DNA of 64,000 nt from Campylobacter armoricus (GCF_013372105.1 NZ_CP053825.1:248001-312000), one strand, 5' to 3'; counted from the stretch's first letter, positions 35,389 to 46,414 are shown. The notes: generated by a model not told the origin, from the sequence alone. Translations and numbers: made by a program.

Positions 35389-35936
35389 AATATAGTCTTG
35401 TAAAGCCAAATATAAAACCTGTTTTTAATCTTTTTACGCGTATTTGGATTTATTTTACCGGTATTAGTGTTGGTGTAATATTTATAGTTTTTATAGTAGT
35501 TGCATTTAAAAGTTATTATGCGACAATTCAACTTAATAATAAAAAAGAAGAATTGGTTCAAATTATATCTTCAATTAATGCAAATAAACTTAAATACCAA
35601 GAATTAGTTAAGCAAAACAATAAAGCAGAGATTGTTTTAGGTGATTTTGAACAAGAAAAAGAAAATGGCAAAAATAGAGTTTTATTAAAAAGTATTCAAA
35701 ATCTTTTTACTTTAGTTCCTAAAAGTATTTCTTTAGAGGAGGTATTGATGGAAGATAGATCATTGGTTATAAGAGGTATTACTCCTACTAAAGAAATGTT
35801 TGCTTTGTTATTAGAAGCTCCATTAAGAAGTATTTTTTCAAATTCTCAAACAAGTTATTATCAATTGGAAAATGGTTGGTATCGCTTTGTTAGTGTAAAT
35901 ATTATTATACCAGAGGAAATGTATGAACAAAAATGA
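35385..35936 (+). CDS. PilN-like single-pass membrane protein
   Basis: A 183-residue protein: short basic N-terminus, one transmembrane helix (about residues 21-45, IYFTGISVGVIFIVFIVVAF), a periplasmic coiled coil (about 50-105, KKEELVQIISSINANKLKYQ) and a small alpha/beta domain (SISLEEVLMEDRSLVIRGI) of the kind found in PilN/GspL periplasmic parts. Overlaps neighbours on both sides. A role in a type IV pilus or type II secretion-like assembly platform, in Campylobacter perhaps DNA uptake, is inferred from topology, size and order only. Confidence 0.6.
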   Translation: MKYSLVKPNIKPVFNLFTRIWIYFTGISVGVIFIVFIVVAFKSYYATIQLNNKKEELVQIISSINANKLKYQELVKQNNKAEIVLGDFEQEKENGKNRVLLKSIQNLFTLVPKSISLEEVLMEDRSLVIRGITPTKEMFALLLEAPLRSIFSNSQTSYYQLENGWYRFVSVNIIIPEEMYEQK

Positions 35937-36465
35937 TAAAAGTTTAGAAGAAGCTGATATATTAAAAATATTAATTTATTCTTTTTCTTTTGTTGCTATA
36001 TGTGCTGTATTGATTTTATTTTTAATTATCCCTTTTTTAAAAGATTATAAAATAGAGTATTCAAGATTAGCAAAACAGCAAATTCAAAATACCAAAGCAT
36101 TAAACGAGCTACAAGCAATAGAAAATGTTATTGCAAAATTCCAAAATACTTATAAGCAAAATTTATCGCAAATTAATACTGATTTTTCTCAAAAAGAATT
36201 TATAGATTATATGAAAAACTATTTTGATGATGTTAAAATCAACTTAATTCCCATTAAAATAGAACAAGAGTATTTGAAATATCAATTTAATGTAAATGCA
36301 AAAATCAAAAATCCACAAGCCTTTTATTCATTTTTAAAAGATTTACAAAAATATAAAAATTTAATAGAAATTTCAACTCCAGTAGAATTTAAATCAGAGG
36401 GAAAACACATAAATCTTAAATTTAAAATCAAAGTGTTTTATGCTCCATCTGTTATTCAAAAATAA
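35923..36465 (+). CDS. PilO-like single-pass membrane protein
   Basis: A 180-residue protein with the same topology as the gene before it: one N-terminal transmembrane helix (about residues 16-38), a coiled coil (about 45-90) and a ferredoxin-like C-terminal domain (QAFYSFLKDLQKYKNLIEIS, HINLKFKIKVFYAP), as expected for PilO/GspM. Last gene of the miaB-led operon; its end overlaps the 3' end of the convergent lipoprotein gene by 14 bases. Confidence 0.62.
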   Translation: MNKNDKSLEEADILKILIYSFSFVAICAVLILFLIIPFLKDYKIEYSRLAKQQIQNTKALNELQAIENVIAKFQNTYKQNLSQINTDFSQKEFIDYMKNYFDDVKINLIPIKIEQEYLKYQFNVNAKIKNPQAFYSFLKDLQKYKNLIEISTPVEFKSEGKHINLKFKIKVFYAPSVIQK

Positions 36466-37258
36466 TGATTTCATTGTTTTGGTAAGGACTTGTATTTTCG
36501 TTAGTGTTTGTTTTATTGATAGTTTTTTCTTCATGAGATTCTAGTTTGTCTTCATTTATTTCATGTTCATCTTTGAATTCTTCTATGTTTGTTTTTAAAG
36601 TTGATGTGATTTCTTTGTAAAAACTAACAAATACTTTATCTACTTCCAAAGCACTAGCTGCGATACTTTCATTTATTTGTGTTGGAACAGCACTATAAAC
36701 TTGTCTAAAACTTTCTATGGTAGCATCACCTTTGATGGGATAGTTTAAATTTATTGGTTCGTTTAATTTTGTAGAGCTTGTTGTGGTATTGAATGTTTGG
36801 TCTTGTTTTAAATTGATAAAATTGCTTTGAGCTTCTAAAATAATCATAAAAGAAGATTCAATACTATTACCCCCAAGACTTGAATTTCTTGAAACTTTAT
36901 CTTCATATAAATTTGCACTAATAATAATATTAAAAGTATAATCAGGATTTTCATTATTTATGGTATATCCTTTACTTTGAAGTAGTGTTTTACTATCTTC
37001 TAAAAGTTGATTTTTGAGTAATTCTAGGCTTTTATTGATTCTTTGATTTAGAGTAGATTGTTCAAAATAAGAACTATAAAATGTGTTTTTGATGATTTCA
37101 ATATCAGAAATTTTGACTTTTAGGGCATTTTTATTTGTAATATTGTGTTCTTTAAAAGTACTTTTGAAAGTTGGCATAGAAATATAATAAGTTTTTTGAT
37201 TACTAGTGCATGCACTAAAAAATAAAACTACACTTACAAGAAATAATATTTTTCTCAT
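36452..37258 (-). CDS. Lipoprotein of unknown function, possibly HpaA-like
   Basis: A 268-residue protein with a lipoprotein signal peptide: MRKILFLVSVVLFFSACTSN, lipobox FSAC with the lipidated Cys at 17. The mature part has a long alpha/beta region (KVKISDIEI, LLQSKGYTINNENPDYTFNI) and a low-complexity C-terminus rich in Glu, Asn and Thr (about residues 225-268). The pattern of a small lipoprotein with a DxxLLQSKGY segment recalls the HpaA adhesin-like family of epsilonproteobacteria, but I could not confirm that by eye. Divergently transcribed from lgt, the very enzyme that lipidates it. TATAAT for this gene reads at 37287-37282 on the minus strand. Confidence 0.7.
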   Translation of the reverse strand: MRKILFLVSVVLFFSACTSNQKTYYISMPTFKSTFKEHNITNKNALKVKISDIEIIKNTFYSSYFEQSTLNQRINKSLELLKNQLLEDSKTLLQSKGYTINNENPDYTFNIIISANLYEDKVSRNSSLGGNSIESSFMIILEAQSNFINLKQDQTFNTTTSSTKLNEPINLNYPIKGDATIESFRQVYSAVPTQINESIAASALEVDKVFVSFYKEITSTLKTNIEEFKDEHEINEDKLESHEEKTINKTNTNENTSPYQNNEIIIFE

Positions 37259-37330
37259 ATGTTCTCCTTGTGATTTTTATAATTATAACAATTTTTTGCT
37301 ATATTATGGATTTTACAATAAAGGTATTTT

Positions 37331-38146
37331 ATGGATTTTTGGCAAAATATTTATGCAAATTTTGATGTTGTAGCTTTTGAAATTTTTGGTTTAAAAGTAC
37401 ATTGGTATGGCATTATGTATGTATTAGCTTTGCTTGTAGCATTAATGGTAGCAAAATACTATGCTATTAAAGACAATATGGGAATTTCAAAAGCTATGCT
37501 TGATAGTTATTTTATATGGGTAGAAATTGGAGTTATTTTAGGCGCAAGAATAGGTTATATTTTAATCTATGATCCAAATACTTTGTGGTATTTTACACAT
37601 CCTTGGCAAATATTTAATCCTTTTTATAATGGAGAATTTGTAGGAATTAGAGGTATGAGTTATCATGGTGCTGTTGTGGGATTTTTAATAGCCACTTATG
37701 CTTTTTGTAAAAAAAATAAACAAAATTTATGGAAATATTTAGATTTGGTAGCTATTAGTGTGCCATGTGGCTACATTTTTGGGCGTATAGGAAATTTTTT
37801 AAATCAAGAATTATTTGGTAGGGCTACTGATATACCTTGGGGCATTTATGTTGATGGAATATTGCGTCATCCTTCACAGCTTTATGAGGCATTTTTAGAG
37901 GGTTTTGCTGTTTTTGTCATTTTACTACTAATAAAAAAATATAAAAAATATAATGGGGAATTGATTGCTTATTATACGATTTTTTATGCTCTAGCTCGTT
38001 TTATTTGTGAATTTTTTAGAGAACCTGATTTTGGGATAGGTTTTGTTGTATTAAATTTAAGTATGGGGCAAATCCTAAGTATTTTTATGTTTTTATTAGG
38101 AGTGTTTTTATCTTTTTATTTAAGAAATATTAAAAGAAATTTATAA
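37331..38146 (+). CDS. lgt: Lgt, prolipoprotein diacylglyceryl transferase
   Basis: A 271-residue, seven-helix inner-membrane enzyme that attaches diacylglycerol to the lipobox Cys. Diagnostic parts: [11 protein letters not shown] near residue 24, [27 protein letters not shown] with the essential His-103 region, and the Lgt signature [14 protein letters not shown] near residue 150. [12 protein letters not shown] and FCEFFREPD are also conserved. A -10 element (GCTATATT) ends 25 bases before the ATG. Followed by the frd operon with its own promoter. Confidence 0.95.
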   Translation: MDFWQNIYANFDVVAFEIFGLKVHWYGIMYVLALLVALMVAKYYAIKDNMGISKAMLDSYFIWVEIGVILGARIGYILIYDPNTLWYFTHPWQIFNPFYNGEFVGIRGMSYHGAVVGFLIATYAFCKKNKQNLWKYLDLVAISVPCGYIFGRIGNFLNQELFGRATDIPWGIYVDGILRHPSQLYEAFLEGFAVFVILLLIKKYKKYNGELIAYYTIFYALARFICEFFREPDFGIGFVVLNLSMGQILSIFMFLLGVFLSFYLRNIKRNL

Positions 38147-38175
38147 ATTTTTATTTATTTTAAGAATAAAAGTTT

Positions 38176-38181
38176 TATAAT
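38176..38181 (+). promoter_or_regulatory. -10 box (TATAAT) of the frdCAB operon
   Basis: TATAAT in AGTTTTATAATTGCTCC, 44 bases before the frdC ATG, after the lgt stop. The leader then carries AAAGGAG as RBS. Confidence 0.6.
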
Positions 38182-38225
38182 TGCTCCGATATTTAAAACT
38201 TATCAACTTTTTTAAAGGAGTAAAT

Positions 38226-39005
38226 ATGAGCCAACTCATTGAAGGTTTTTTAGGCAAGAGTATTGATGGTAAAAAAAGTAAAATACCAGCAAAACTTGAC
38301 TATATTCAAAGTGCAACAGGCTTAATTTTAGGTTTGTTTATGTGGGCACATATGTTTTTTGTTTCTACCATTTTGGTTAGTGATGATTTTTTTGATTCAG
38401 TGGTTCATTTCTTAGAGCTAAAATTTATTATCAATAGTCCTATGATGAGCTATATCACTTCTTTCTTAGCAGCCTGTGTTTTGGTTATTTTCTTTGTTCA
38501 TGCTGGTCTTGCAATGAGAAAATTTCCAATTAATTTCAGACAATATCAACTTTGTAGAACACATTTAAAATATATGAATCATGGTGATTCATCTTTATGG
38601 TGGGTTCAAGCAGCGACTGGTTTTGTAATGTTTTTCTTAGGTTCTGCACACCTAATTTTTGTTATTACTAATGCAGATAAAATTAGTGCTGATATGTCAG
38701 GCGATAGAGTTGTAAGCCATTTTATGTGGTTATTTTATATTGCTTTATTAATTTGTGTTGAGTTACACGGAAGTATTGGTCTTTATAGACTTTGTGTGAA
38801 GTGGGGTTGGTTTGAAGGAGAAAACGCTAAAGAAAGTCGTAAAAAACTTAAAAAAGCAAAATGGTTTATCAGTATTTTCTTTTTGGTTTTAGGTGTATTA
38901 AGCTTAGCTGCTTTTGCAAAAATAGGCTTTAGTAATTACCAAAATAATTCTGTGGCGCAAATAGTAAAAACTTATGATGGAGCTAAATATGAATATACAA
39001 TATAG
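38226..39005 (+). CDS. frdC: FrdC, fumarate reductase cytochrome b subunit
   Basis: A 259-residue di-heme membrane subunit of epsilonproteobacterial quinol:fumarate reductase. I chose ATG 38226 because AAAGGAG lies 5-6 bases before it; an upstream in-frame codon at 38181 has no RBS. Five hydrophobic helices are visible, with heme-ligand His candidates in [25 protein letters not shown] and [11 protein letters not shown], the Wolinella-type pattern. It passes electrons from menaquinol to FrdB. The coding end overlaps frdA by 17 bases. Confidence 0.93.
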   Translation: MSQLIEGFLGKSIDGKKSKIPAKLDYIQSATGLILGLFMWAHMFFVSTILVSDDFFDSVVHFLELKFIINSPMMSYITSFLAACVLVIFFVHAGLAMRKFPINFRQYQLCRTHLKYMNHGDSSLWWVQAATGFVMFFLGSAHLIFVITNADKISADMSGDRVVSHFMWLFYIALLICVELHGSIGLYRLCVKWGWFEGENAKESRKKLKKAKWFISIFFLVLGVLSLAAFAKIGFSNYQNNSVAQIVKTYDGAKYEYTI

Positions 39006-40980
39006 TGATGCTTTAGTTATTGGTGGTGGTCTTGCAGGTTTAAGAGCTGCTATTGAAGTTGCAAAAAGTGGTCAAAGTGTAACTTTATTAAGTATTTGTC
39101 CAGTTAAAAGATCTCACTCAGCTGCTGTACAAGGCGGTATGCAAGCTAGTTTAGGAAATAGTATCAAAGGTGAGGGAGATAATGAAGATGTGCATTTTGC
39201 AGACACAGTAAAAGGGTCTGATTGGGGCTGTGATCAAGAAGTTGCAAGAATGTTTGCCCAAACTGCACCAAAAGCTGTTCGTGAGCTTGCTGCTTGGGGT
39301 GTGCCATGGACTAGAGTTACAAAAGGCCCTAGAAGTGTAGTTATTAATGCTCAAAAAACTACTATTGAAGAAAAAGAAGAAGCACATGGTCTTATAAATG
39401 CAAGAGACTTTGGTGGTACTAAAAAATGGAGAACATGCTATATTGCTGATGCAACAGGACACTGTATGTTATATGGTGTAGCAAATGAAGCGATTAAACA
39501 TCAAGTTAAAATCATTGATAGAATGGAAGCAGTAAGAATTATCCATGATGGTAAAAAATGTCTAGGAGCTATTGCTAGAGATTTAACTAATGGAGAATTG
39601 ATTGCTTATGTTGCTAGAGGGACTATGATTGCAACTGGTGGCTATGGTAGAATTTATAAACAAACAACAAATGCTGTTATTTGTGAAGGAACAGGTGCTG
39701 CTATTGCACTTGAAACAGGACTTTGCAGGCTTTCAAATATGGAAGCGGTACAATTTCACCCAACTCCAATTGTCCCAAGCGGTATTTTATTAACCGAAGG
39801 TTGTAGAGGTGATGGTGGTATTTTAAGAGATGTTGATGGATATCGTTTTATGCCAGATTATGAGCCTGAGAAAAAAGAACTTGCAAGTAGGGATGTTGTA
39901 AGTCGTAGAATGATGGAGCATATTAGAAAAGGAAAAGGTGTAAAAAGCCCTTATGGAGATCACTTATGGCTTGATATTTCAATTCTTGGTCGTGCTCATG
40001 TTGAAAAAAATCTTCGTGATGTTCAAGATATTTGTAAAACATTTAATGGTATTGATCCTGCTGATGAGGGTCCAAAAGGTTGGGCACCGGTTTTACCTAT
40101 GCAGCATTATTCAATGGGTGGTATTAGAACAAAACCAACCGGTGAAAGTCAATGGTTAAATGGTCTTTTTGCATGTGGTGAGGCAGCTTGCTGGGATATG
40201 CACGGATTTAACCGCTTGGGTGGAAATTCATGTTCAGAAACCGTTGTTGCAGGTATGATTGTGGGAGATTATTTTGCACAATATTGTAAAGAAAATGGTA
40301 ATGATATTGATACAAATATCGTTAAATCTTTCCTTTCTAAAGAGTATGATTATTTAAAATCTCTTGTAAGTAAAGAAGGAAAACACGATGTATTTGAAAT
40401 CAAAAACAGAATGAAAGACATCATGTGGGAAAAAGTAGCCATCTTTAGAACAGGCCAAGGTCTTGAAGAAGCGGTTAAAGAACTTGAAGAGTTATATCAA
40501 AAATCACTTGATTTAAAAGTACATGATAAAGAATTAAAATGTGCAAATCCAGAGCTTGAAGAAGCTTATAGAGTTCCAAGAATGTTAAAAATTGCTTTAT
40601 GTGTAGCTTATGGAGCACTTTTAAGAACAGAAAGCCGTGGAGCACACTATAGAGAAGATTATCCAAAAAGAGATGATTTAAATTGGATGAAAAGAACAAA
40701 TACTTACTGGGTAGAAGGTGAAAGTATGCCAAGAGTTGAGTATGAAGATCTTGACATTATGAAAATGGAAATCCCACCTGCATTTAGAGGTTATGGTGCT
40801 AAAGGAAATATTATTGAAAATCCATTGAGTGAAAAACGCCAAGCTGAAGTAGATGCGATCCGTGAAAAAATGGAAGCAGAAGGCAAAGGAAGATATGAAA
40901 TTCAAAATGCTTTAATGCCTTATGAATTACAAGCTAAATTTAAAGCACCAAATCAAAGAATAGGAGTTGATTATGAGTAG
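38989..40980 (+). CDS. frdA: FrdA, fumarate reductase flavoprotein subunit
   Basis: A 663-residue flavoprotein starting [20 protein letters not shown] at ATG 38989, preceded by GATGGAG; the ATG 15 bases upstream would only add MMELN. The covalent-FAD motif [11 protein letters not shown] is near residue 43; substrate-site motifs include [20 protein letters not shown] and the C-terminal helical domain [15 protein letters not shown]. It reduces fumarate to succinate in anaerobic respiration and in Campylobacter is also reported as the main succinate dehydrogenase. Length matches C. jejuni FrdA. Overlaps frdB by 8 bases. Confidence 0.96.
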   Translation: MNIQYSDALVIGGGLAGLRAAIEVAKSGQSVTLLSICPVKRSHSAAVQGGMQASLGNSIKGEGDNEDVHFADTVKGSDWGCDQEVARMFAQTAPKAVRELAAWGVPWTRVTKGPRSVVINAQKTTIEEKEEAHGLINARDFGGTKKWRTCYIADATGHCMLYGVANEAIKHQVKIIDRMEAVRIIHDGKKCLGAIARDLTNGELIAYVARGTMIATGGYGRIYKQTTNAVICEGTGAAIALETGLCRLSNMEAVQFHPTPIVPSGILLTEGCRGDGGILRDVDGYRFMPDYEPEKKELASRDVVSRRMMEHIRKGKGVKSPYGDHLWLDISILGRAHVEKNLRDVQDICKTFNGIDPADEGPKGWAPVLPMQHYSMGGIRTKPTGESQWLNGLFACGEAACWDMHGFNRLGGNSCSETVVAGMIVGDYFAQYCKENGNDIDTNIVKSFLSKEYDYLKSLVSKEGKHDVFEIKNRMKDIMWEKVAIFRTGQGLEEAVKELEELYQKSLDLKVHDKELKCANPELEEAYRVPRMLKIALCVAYGALLRTESRGAHYREDYPKRDDLNWMKRTNTYWVEGESMPRVEYEDLDIMKMEIPPAFRGYGAKGNIIENPLSEKRQAEVDAIREKMEAEGKGRYEIQNALMPYELQAKFKAPNQRIGVDYE

Positions 40981-41698
40981 AAAATTAACAATAAGAGCAT
41001 TTAAATATAATCCATTAAGTAAAATTTCTAAACCTCATTTTGTTACTTATGAGCTTGAAGAAACTCCATTTATGACTATTTTTGTGTGCTTAACTCAAAT
41101 CAGAGAAAAAATGGATGCGGATTTGAGTTTTGACTTTGTATGTAGAGCAGGGATTTGTGGAAGCTGTGCTATGATGATTAATGGTAAGCCAAAACTTGCT
41201 TGTAAAACATTAACAAAAGATTATCCAGATGGCATTATAGAGCTTATGCCATTACCTGCTTTTAGACATATAAAAGATTTAAGTGTTAATACAGGTGAGT
41301 GGTTTGATGGTATGTGCAAACGCGTTGAAAGCTGGGTTCATAATGAAAAAGAAACTGATATTTCTAAACTTGAAGAGCGTATTGAACCAGAAGTTGCTGA
41401 TGAGACTTTTGAGCTTGATCGTTGTATAGAGTGTGGAATTTGTGTTGCTTCTTGTGCGACTAAACTAATGAGACCTGATTTTATCGCGGCGACTGGACTT
41501 TTAAGAACAGCTAGATATTTACAAGATCCGCATGATCATAGAACTATAGAAGATTTTTATGAATTAGTGGGTGATGATGATGGTGTGTTTGGTTGTATGT
41601 CTTTGCTCGCATGTGAAGATAATTGTCCAAAAGAATTACCTTTGCAAAGTAAAATTGCGTACATGAGAAGACAGCTTGTCGCTCAAAGAAACAAATAA
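40973..41698 (+). CDS. frdB: FrdB, fumarate reductase iron-sulfur subunit
   Basis: A 241-residue protein from ATG 40973, preceded by TAGGAG. The N-terminal [2Fe-2S] domain has [12 protein letters not shown] with the further Cys in LACKTL; the C-terminal part has [31 protein letters not shown] for the [4Fe-4S] and [3Fe-4S] clusters. It carries electrons from the FrdC hemes to the FrdA flavin. The end overlaps the proposed TTG start of the next gene, and a stable hairpin follows at 41703. Confidence 0.96.
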   Translation: MSRKLTIRAFKYNPLSKISKPHFVTYELEETPFMTIFVCLTQIREKMDADLSFDFVCRAGICGSCAMMINGKPKLACKTLTKDYPDGIIELMPLPAFRHIKDLSVNTGEWFDGMCKRVESWVHNEKETDISKLEERIEPEVADETFELDRCIECGICVASCATKLMRPDFIAATGLLRTARYLQDPHDHRTIEDFYELVGDDDGVFGCMSLLACEDNCPKELPLQSKIAYMRRQLVAQRNK

Positions 41699-43901
41699 TT
41701 CTAACCCCCAAGAAAAGGGGGTTCTTAAAACATTACTTAAACAAATTTGGAAAAATCATAGTGTATATCTTGATATAAATGCTCTTTTTGATGATAGTTT
41801 AATTGATACTCAAAAAGCAGCAATTATTTTAAGCACTAATCTTGATAATTATGAGAGATTTAGCACTCTAAAAGAATTTAAAAGTTTGATGAAAAGTTTA
41901 AATTTACGCTTAGATCTTTATGCTATACAATATGCACAAGTTTGTTTTATTAATGCTTTTAGTTTGGGAATTTTAGATAAAAATGAGCTTTTAAGGGCTT
42001 TAGAAAAACTTCAAAAAATTACTGATAATTCTTTAGTTTATACTTTTATATCTAGACAAAAAGTTATCCAAAAAGATTACAAACAAGAAGTTAAAAACTC
42101 TCATCAAACATTAGATCATATTAATCAAAACCTACAAGAACTTTATGAAGATGAAAAAGGTCAAAAACTCTTACAAGAAGCTTTAGTTAAATTTAGTAAT
42201 ATTGATTTTTCTATCGCAGTAACTGGTGTAGTAAATGCAGGTAAATCAAGTATGTTAAATGCACTTTTAAAAAAAGATTTTTTAGGTGTATCTAATGTTC
42301 CAGAAACTGCAAATTTGACTATTTTAAAATATGGACAAAATCAAATAGCCAAGATTTATTTTTGGAATGAAGAAGAATGGCAAGGTATTCTAAAAAGCTC
42401 TCAAGATAATCAAGATATGCAAGAACTTATAAAACATCTAGAGCAAAATTTTAAACTTGATGAATACATTAAACAAGAAAGTAAGAGTATAGAAATAGAT
42501 TTTAATGGATTAAAAAATTACACTAGTGCAAAAAATAAAATTTCAGCTCTAATTAAAAAAATAGAACTTTTTTCTATGCTTGATTTTTTAAAAGATAATG
42601 TCTATATAGTTGATACTCCAGGGCTTGATGATGTCATTATTCAAAGAGAATTTTTAACAAAGGATTTTATTAAAAAGGCTGATTTTTTAATCCATCTTAT
42701 GAATGCTTCTCAAAGTCTTAGTCAAAAAGATTGTGATTTTATTATAGAATGCTTGCTAACTTCAAGAGTAAGTAAGCTTTTGATTGTGCTTACTAAGGCT
42801 GACTTGCTTAGTCAAAAAGACTTGCAAGAAGTAATTAACTATACTAAAAATAAGCTCAAAGAAAATTTAGCACAAAAGCAGTTGAGTCAAGAATTATTAG
42901 ATAATGTAGATTTTGTGTGTATTTCTTCAAAACTGGCTAATGATTTTTATCAAAAAAGAGGTGGAAATTTAGAACAAAGCAACATTTTAATATTAGAAGA
43001 ACATATAGCTAAAAGTTTATATGATAAAAATAAAATTGCTTTAAATGCTTATAAAAAAGAATTATTATTACATTTGGAAAAAATAGAAGAAAAAATTAAA
43101 TTTTCTAATAAAATGCTAAATTATGAAAATTTTGAACTTGATAAACAAAGCAAAACCATCATTGATGATTTTAAAGCGAAAAAAGAAAAGTTAAACCAAG
43201 TAAAAGCAGAATTAAGTGCTATTTTTAATACAAAAGATGAGAATACTCAAGAAATATTGATGCTTTTACTTTTGTTGGCTAAGAAGCTAAAAGAAAAATT
43301 AATAGATGAATTAAAATATATCCAGAGTAACAAAAGTCAAATTAATATTCAAAGATTAAATACCATCATTGATACGACTTTAAAAGATGGTATTTTTGAT
43401 CTTTTAAGAGAGTTAAAACAGCAAAGTGAGTATAAAATTAATGAGGCAAAAAATACATTAAGTTTAAAATATAGTTTTTTAAAAGATATTTTAGAGCAAA
43501 GTTGTGATGATTTTAAAAGTAAGGTTGAAGCAAAAATAGAGAGTATTTTTAATGATAAAATTTTTTTTGCTTTAAAATCAGATCTTTTAGAAAGTATTAC
43601 GAAAAATAAAGATATTTATAAATTACAAACCACATTGGAAGATCAAATTTTAAAACAATTACAAACTTTTGGTATAGAAACTATAGCAAATGAACTAAAA
43701 AACAATCAAGAATTTTTTACAAATTTAGAGCATAGTCTAAATTTATATGAAAAAGAACAAGAAGAACAAATCAAAGATTTAAAGGATTTAATTTTACAAA
43801 TAGAACAAAATGAACAAAATTTCAAAGAACTTTTAGAAAAAAACAATGCAAAATTACAAAGTCTAAAGACTTTAAAAACGGAGCTTTTAAATGCAAAATG
43901 A
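41676..43901 (+). CDS. Bacterial dynamin-like protein 1 (Cj0411-like)
   Basis: Up to 741 residues. GTPase motifs: G1 [11 protein letters not shown] near residue 185, G3 VDTPGLDD near 313, G4 LTKADLL near 368. An N-terminal helical part precedes the GTPase, and a long helical/coiled stalk follows (about 440-741), as in dynamin-like proteins. In C. jejuni this gene and the next encode DLP1 and DLP2, which form a heterotetramer able to tether membranes. The start is uncertain: TTG 41676 overlaps frdB and the hairpin at 41703-41723 lies within the first 16 codons; no ATG with a good RBS is near, so a later start such as another TTG is possible. Confidence 0.88.
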   Translation: MSLKETNNSNPQEKGVLKTLLKQIWKNHSVYLDINALFDDSLIDTQKAAIILSTNLDNYERFSTLKEFKSLMKSLNLRLDLYAIQYAQVCFINAFSLGILDKNELLRALEKLQKITDNSLVYTFISRQKVIQKDYKQEVKNSHQTLDHINQNLQELYEDEKGQKLLQEALVKFSNIDFSIAVTGVVNAGKSSMLNALLKKDFLGVSNVPETANLTILKYGQNQIAKIYFWNEEEWQGILKSSQDNQDMQELIKHLEQNFKLDEYIKQESKSIEIDFNGLKNYTSAKNKISALIKKIELFSMLDFLKDNVYIVDTPGLDDVIIQREFLTKDFIKKADFLIHLMNASQSLSQKDCDFIIECLLTSRVSKLLIVLTKADLLSQKDLQEVINYTKNKLKENLAQKQLSQELLDNVDFVCISSKLANDFYQKRGGNLEQSNILILEEHIAKSLYDKNKIALNAYKKELLLHLEKIEEKIKFSNKMLNYENFELDKQSKTIIDDFKAKKEKLNQVKAELSAIFNTKDENTQEILMLLLLLAKKLKEKLIDELKYIQSNKSQINIQRLNTIIDTTLKDGIFDLLRELKQQSEYKINEAKNTLSLKYSFLKDILEQSCDDFKSKVEAKIESIFNDKIFFALKSDLLESITKNKDIYKLQTTLEDQILKQLQTFGIETIANELKNNQEFFTNLEHSLNLYEKEQEEQIKDLKDLILQIEQNEQNFKELLEKNNAKLQSLKTLKTELLNAK
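41703..41723 (+). terminator. Hairpin after frdB, possible attenuator
   Basis: AACCCCC and GGGGGTT pair perfectly around a 7-base A-rich loop. No T run follows (CTTAAAAC), so complete termination is doubtful; more likely mRNA 3'-end stabilisation or partial attenuation that lowers expression of the dynamin pair relative to frdCAB. Confidence 0.5.
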
Positions 43902-45708
43902 TTTGATTGATGATTTTTTAAAGGCTTATGAAAACACTTATTGTAAAAGGTTTGATGATAGTTTTGAAGGAAAAATTCTTGCAATAAAAAATGCCTTTTT
44001 AGAACCAAGTTTGCATTTAAACGATACTTTTCTTAAAGATCTTGAAATGATTATTACTAGTTATAAAAAAGCTGTTAATGTAGCTATTATAGGGCAATTT
44101 TCTAGTGGTAAATCTACACTCTTAAATTTGATTTTGCAAAAAGAATGCTTGCCAACAGGTGTGGTTCCTGTTACATTTAAGCCTACTTTTTTGCGTTATG
44201 CTAAAGAATATTTTTTAAGAGTTGAGTATGATGATGGTAGCGATGAGATTGTAGATATAAGTGAGCTTTCTAAATTTAGTGATCAAAGAAATGAGTTAAA
44301 AGAAACCAAAAGTTTGCACCTTTTTGCGCCTATTGAGCTTTTAAAAAATATTACCCTGATAGATACTCCAGGACTTAATGCAAATGATATTGATACACTA
44401 ACTACTTTTAAAGAGCTTTCTTTTATGCATAGTGCTATTTGGCTTAGTTTGATTGATAATGCAGGTAAGAAAAGCGAAGAAGATGCCATAAAAGCAAATG
44501 CTAAACTTTTAGAGCGTGGTGGAATTTGTGTGCTTAATCAAAAAGATAAACTAAGTCAAGATGAGCTAGAAAATGTTTTAAACCATGCACATTTAGTGTT
44601 TGATAAATATTTTAAACAAATCATAGCAATTTCATGCAAAGAGGCAAAGTTTGATTTACAAAAGTCAAATTTGCCTTTGCTTTATGAGTATTTAAAAGGG
44701 CTTGATTATGAGCGTATTAAAAAAGATTTTATCAAAGAAAAACTTAGCAATTTATGCGAGCTTTTGTCAAATCAATATGATTTGTTTCAAAATGCTCTAG
44801 AGCAATTAGAGCTTAAATTTAATACTATTTTGCAAACTTTTGAAGTAAGCAAACTAGAGCAAAAAATCAAAATTTTAAATCATAATTGTTTGGATAAATT
44901 AAAACTTGTTGGAGAAAAAATCGCCCAAGAAATTTTAAAATTTATCAAAGAAAAGGATAGTAGTTATTATAAAGAAGCTAAGAGTTTATTTAAGAAAAAT
45001 CTTTATGAGAAAGTCGTTTATAAAGCACCATATCTTTCAAGTGATGATGCATTTTTAGCTATGTTTTATAACTCTGAAGCAATGAATAAAGAATTTAAAA
45101 AGCTAAAAAATGAAATCGCTTTAGAGTTTAGTCAAATTAAAGATGATTTTTCGTTATTTTTTACTAATTTAGAAGAGCAAATTTTGCTTTTTAAGGCTCA
45201 ATTTTCAAATTTACAAAAAGAAAATGCATTAGAAAGTGAAAAAGAATTTGCTAGCTTTAGAAGCTTTGCTAGTGCTAGCGAAGAACTTTTTGTAAAAGAC
45301 TTTAAACAATTATTATTTAAAAGTCAGCTTGAACTTGATTTATTTTTAGAAAAACTTAATTTAAAAGCTTTGGCAAATTATGAAAGTGCTACTAAGCTAG
45401 CTTTAGGATTTTTTAGCGCTAAAATAAATGCAAGTAGAGAATTTTATGAGCTGGATAGTGCAGAGTTTAGCTTGTATCACCCAAAAGCGAGTGAAGTTCA
45501 TCAAAGAGTATTAACCGAGCTTAATGTATATGAGTTTGAAGATTTGCTTTTAAATAAGCCTGTGGTTTTAAAAATTTATAAAAATTATATACAAAACTTT
45601 GCTGAATTTATAGAAGTTAAAAAGCAATTTATTTCAAATTTAAAAAGTGAATTTGATGCTAAAAAATCAATGATTTCTAGTATCAAATCTCAAATTTCTA
45701 AACTTTAA
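43891..45708 (+). CDS. Bacterial dynamin-like protein 2 (Cj0412-like)
   Basis: A 605-residue partner GTPase. G1 is GQFSSGKSTLLN near residue 68, a T-rich switch with VVPVTFKPTF, G3 LIDTPGLNAND near 154, and G4 LNQKDKL near 210. After the GTPase come long helices forming the expected stalk. The ATG overlaps the end of DLP1 by 11 bases, so the two are made together, as needed for the reported 2:2 complex. No transmembrane segment is evident; membrane binding would come from the stalk tip. Confidence 0.9.
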   Translation: MQNDLIDDFLKAYENTYCKRFDDSFEGKILAIKNAFLEPSLHLNDTFLKDLEMIITSYKKAVNVAIIGQFSSGKSTLLNLILQKECLPTGVVPVTFKPTFLRYAKEYFLRVEYDDGSDEIVDISELSKFSDQRNELKETKSLHLFAPIELLKNITLIDTPGLNANDIDTLTTFKELSFMHSAIWLSLIDNAGKKSEEDAIKANAKLLERGGICVLNQKDKLSQDELENVLNHAHLVFDKYFKQIIAISCKEAKFDLQKSNLPLLYEYLKGLDYERIKKDFIKEKLSNLCELLSNQYDLFQNALEQLELKFNTILQTFEVSKLEQKIKILNHNCLDKLKLVGEKIAQEILKFIKEKDSSYYKEAKSLFKKNLYEKVVYKAPYLSSDDAFLAMFYNSEAMNKEFKKLKNEIALEFSQIKDDFSLFFTNLEEQILLFKAQFSNLQKENALESEKEFASFRSFASASEELFVKDFKQLLFKSQLELDLFLEKLNLKALANYESATKLALGFFSAKINASREFYELDSAEFSLYHPKASEVHQRVLTELNVYEFEDLLLNKPVVLKIYKNYIQNFAEFIEVKKQFISNLKSEFDAKKSMISSIKSQISKL

Positions 45709-45711
45709 AAG

Positions 45712-45799
45712 TTTCTAATAATATTTTTTAAGATTTTATAAAATTATCTATTTGAGAGTTTTACTACATCATTTGTTATAAAAGTATGCAAAGACTTAG
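45712..45799 (+). repeat. Dispersed intergenic repeat, copy A
   Basis: GTTTCTAATAATATTTTTTA through CATCATTTGTTATAAAAGTA to AAAGACTTA resembles 51368-51455 over its whole length with a few indels. Non-coding in both places. Confidence 0.6.
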
Positions 45800-45938
45800 T
45801 TTTTGTGGTATTTTGTGGAAAGTTATGTAATCTTGTATTAATTTTTTTAACTTTAAAGTTTGCTAAAGTCTTTTTGCTTTATTTGGCAAAAAATGTTTTT
45901 ATATTTATCTTTATTTGCAGTGAATAAACGGAAATGGA

Positions 45939-46355
45939 CTAAAGATTTTTTCTAAGCAAAGAGCTGATTTCTAAACTTTTTGCTTTATTTTGAAGTAAAA
46001 TTTCTTCTAAAATTTCTAAATTCTTTGGCGAAAGAAATTCTAGAAGTTCTAAGAGATTGCTATAATTTTGATGAGAAATTTTGTTTTTATAAAGTTTGCG
46101 GACAATTTTAAAATTTTCTTCTTTTTTATCACTGAAAAGCTCTTGCTCAAAAACCCCTAAAGCATCAGCAATAAAAGGTATCATATCTGCTTTTATGTCA
46201 ATATTTCCATTTAAGTAAGCATAAATACTTGAAAGTGTAGGAATTTCTCCTGTTTTATTCGCTCTCATTCCTAAATTTATCAAGCGATTAGCCAATTCTT
46301 TTTTGCTAATATTTTTTTCTTTTAAAATTTCATTAATTCTATTGACAACTTTCAT
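45939..46355 (-). CDS. XRE-family helix-turn-helix regulator
   Basis: A 138-residue DNA-binding protein. Residues about 5-65 form an XRE/Cro HTH (INEILKEKNISKKELANRL, then TLSSIYAYLNGNIDIKADMI as recognition region), and residues 100-138 are a hydrophobic, heptad-rich helix (NLLELLEFLSPKNLEILEEI) that probably dimerises. It is divergent from the 46477 glycosyltransferase with 121 bases between, so it is a candidate regulator of that islet or of itself. No phage genes lie nearby. Ligand unknown. Confidence 0.82.
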   Translation of the reverse strand: MKVVNRINEILKEKNISKKELANRLINLGMRANKTGEIPTLSSIYAYLNGNIDIKADMIPFIADALGVFEQELFSDKKEENFKIVRKLYKNKISHQNYSNLLELLEFLSPKNLEILEEILLQNKAKSLEISSLLRKNL

Positions 46356-46414
46356 TTTCTTACTTTTAATCTATAGTTTATCTGTAATTTTAAGCTAATT
46401 TATTATTGTAAAAG

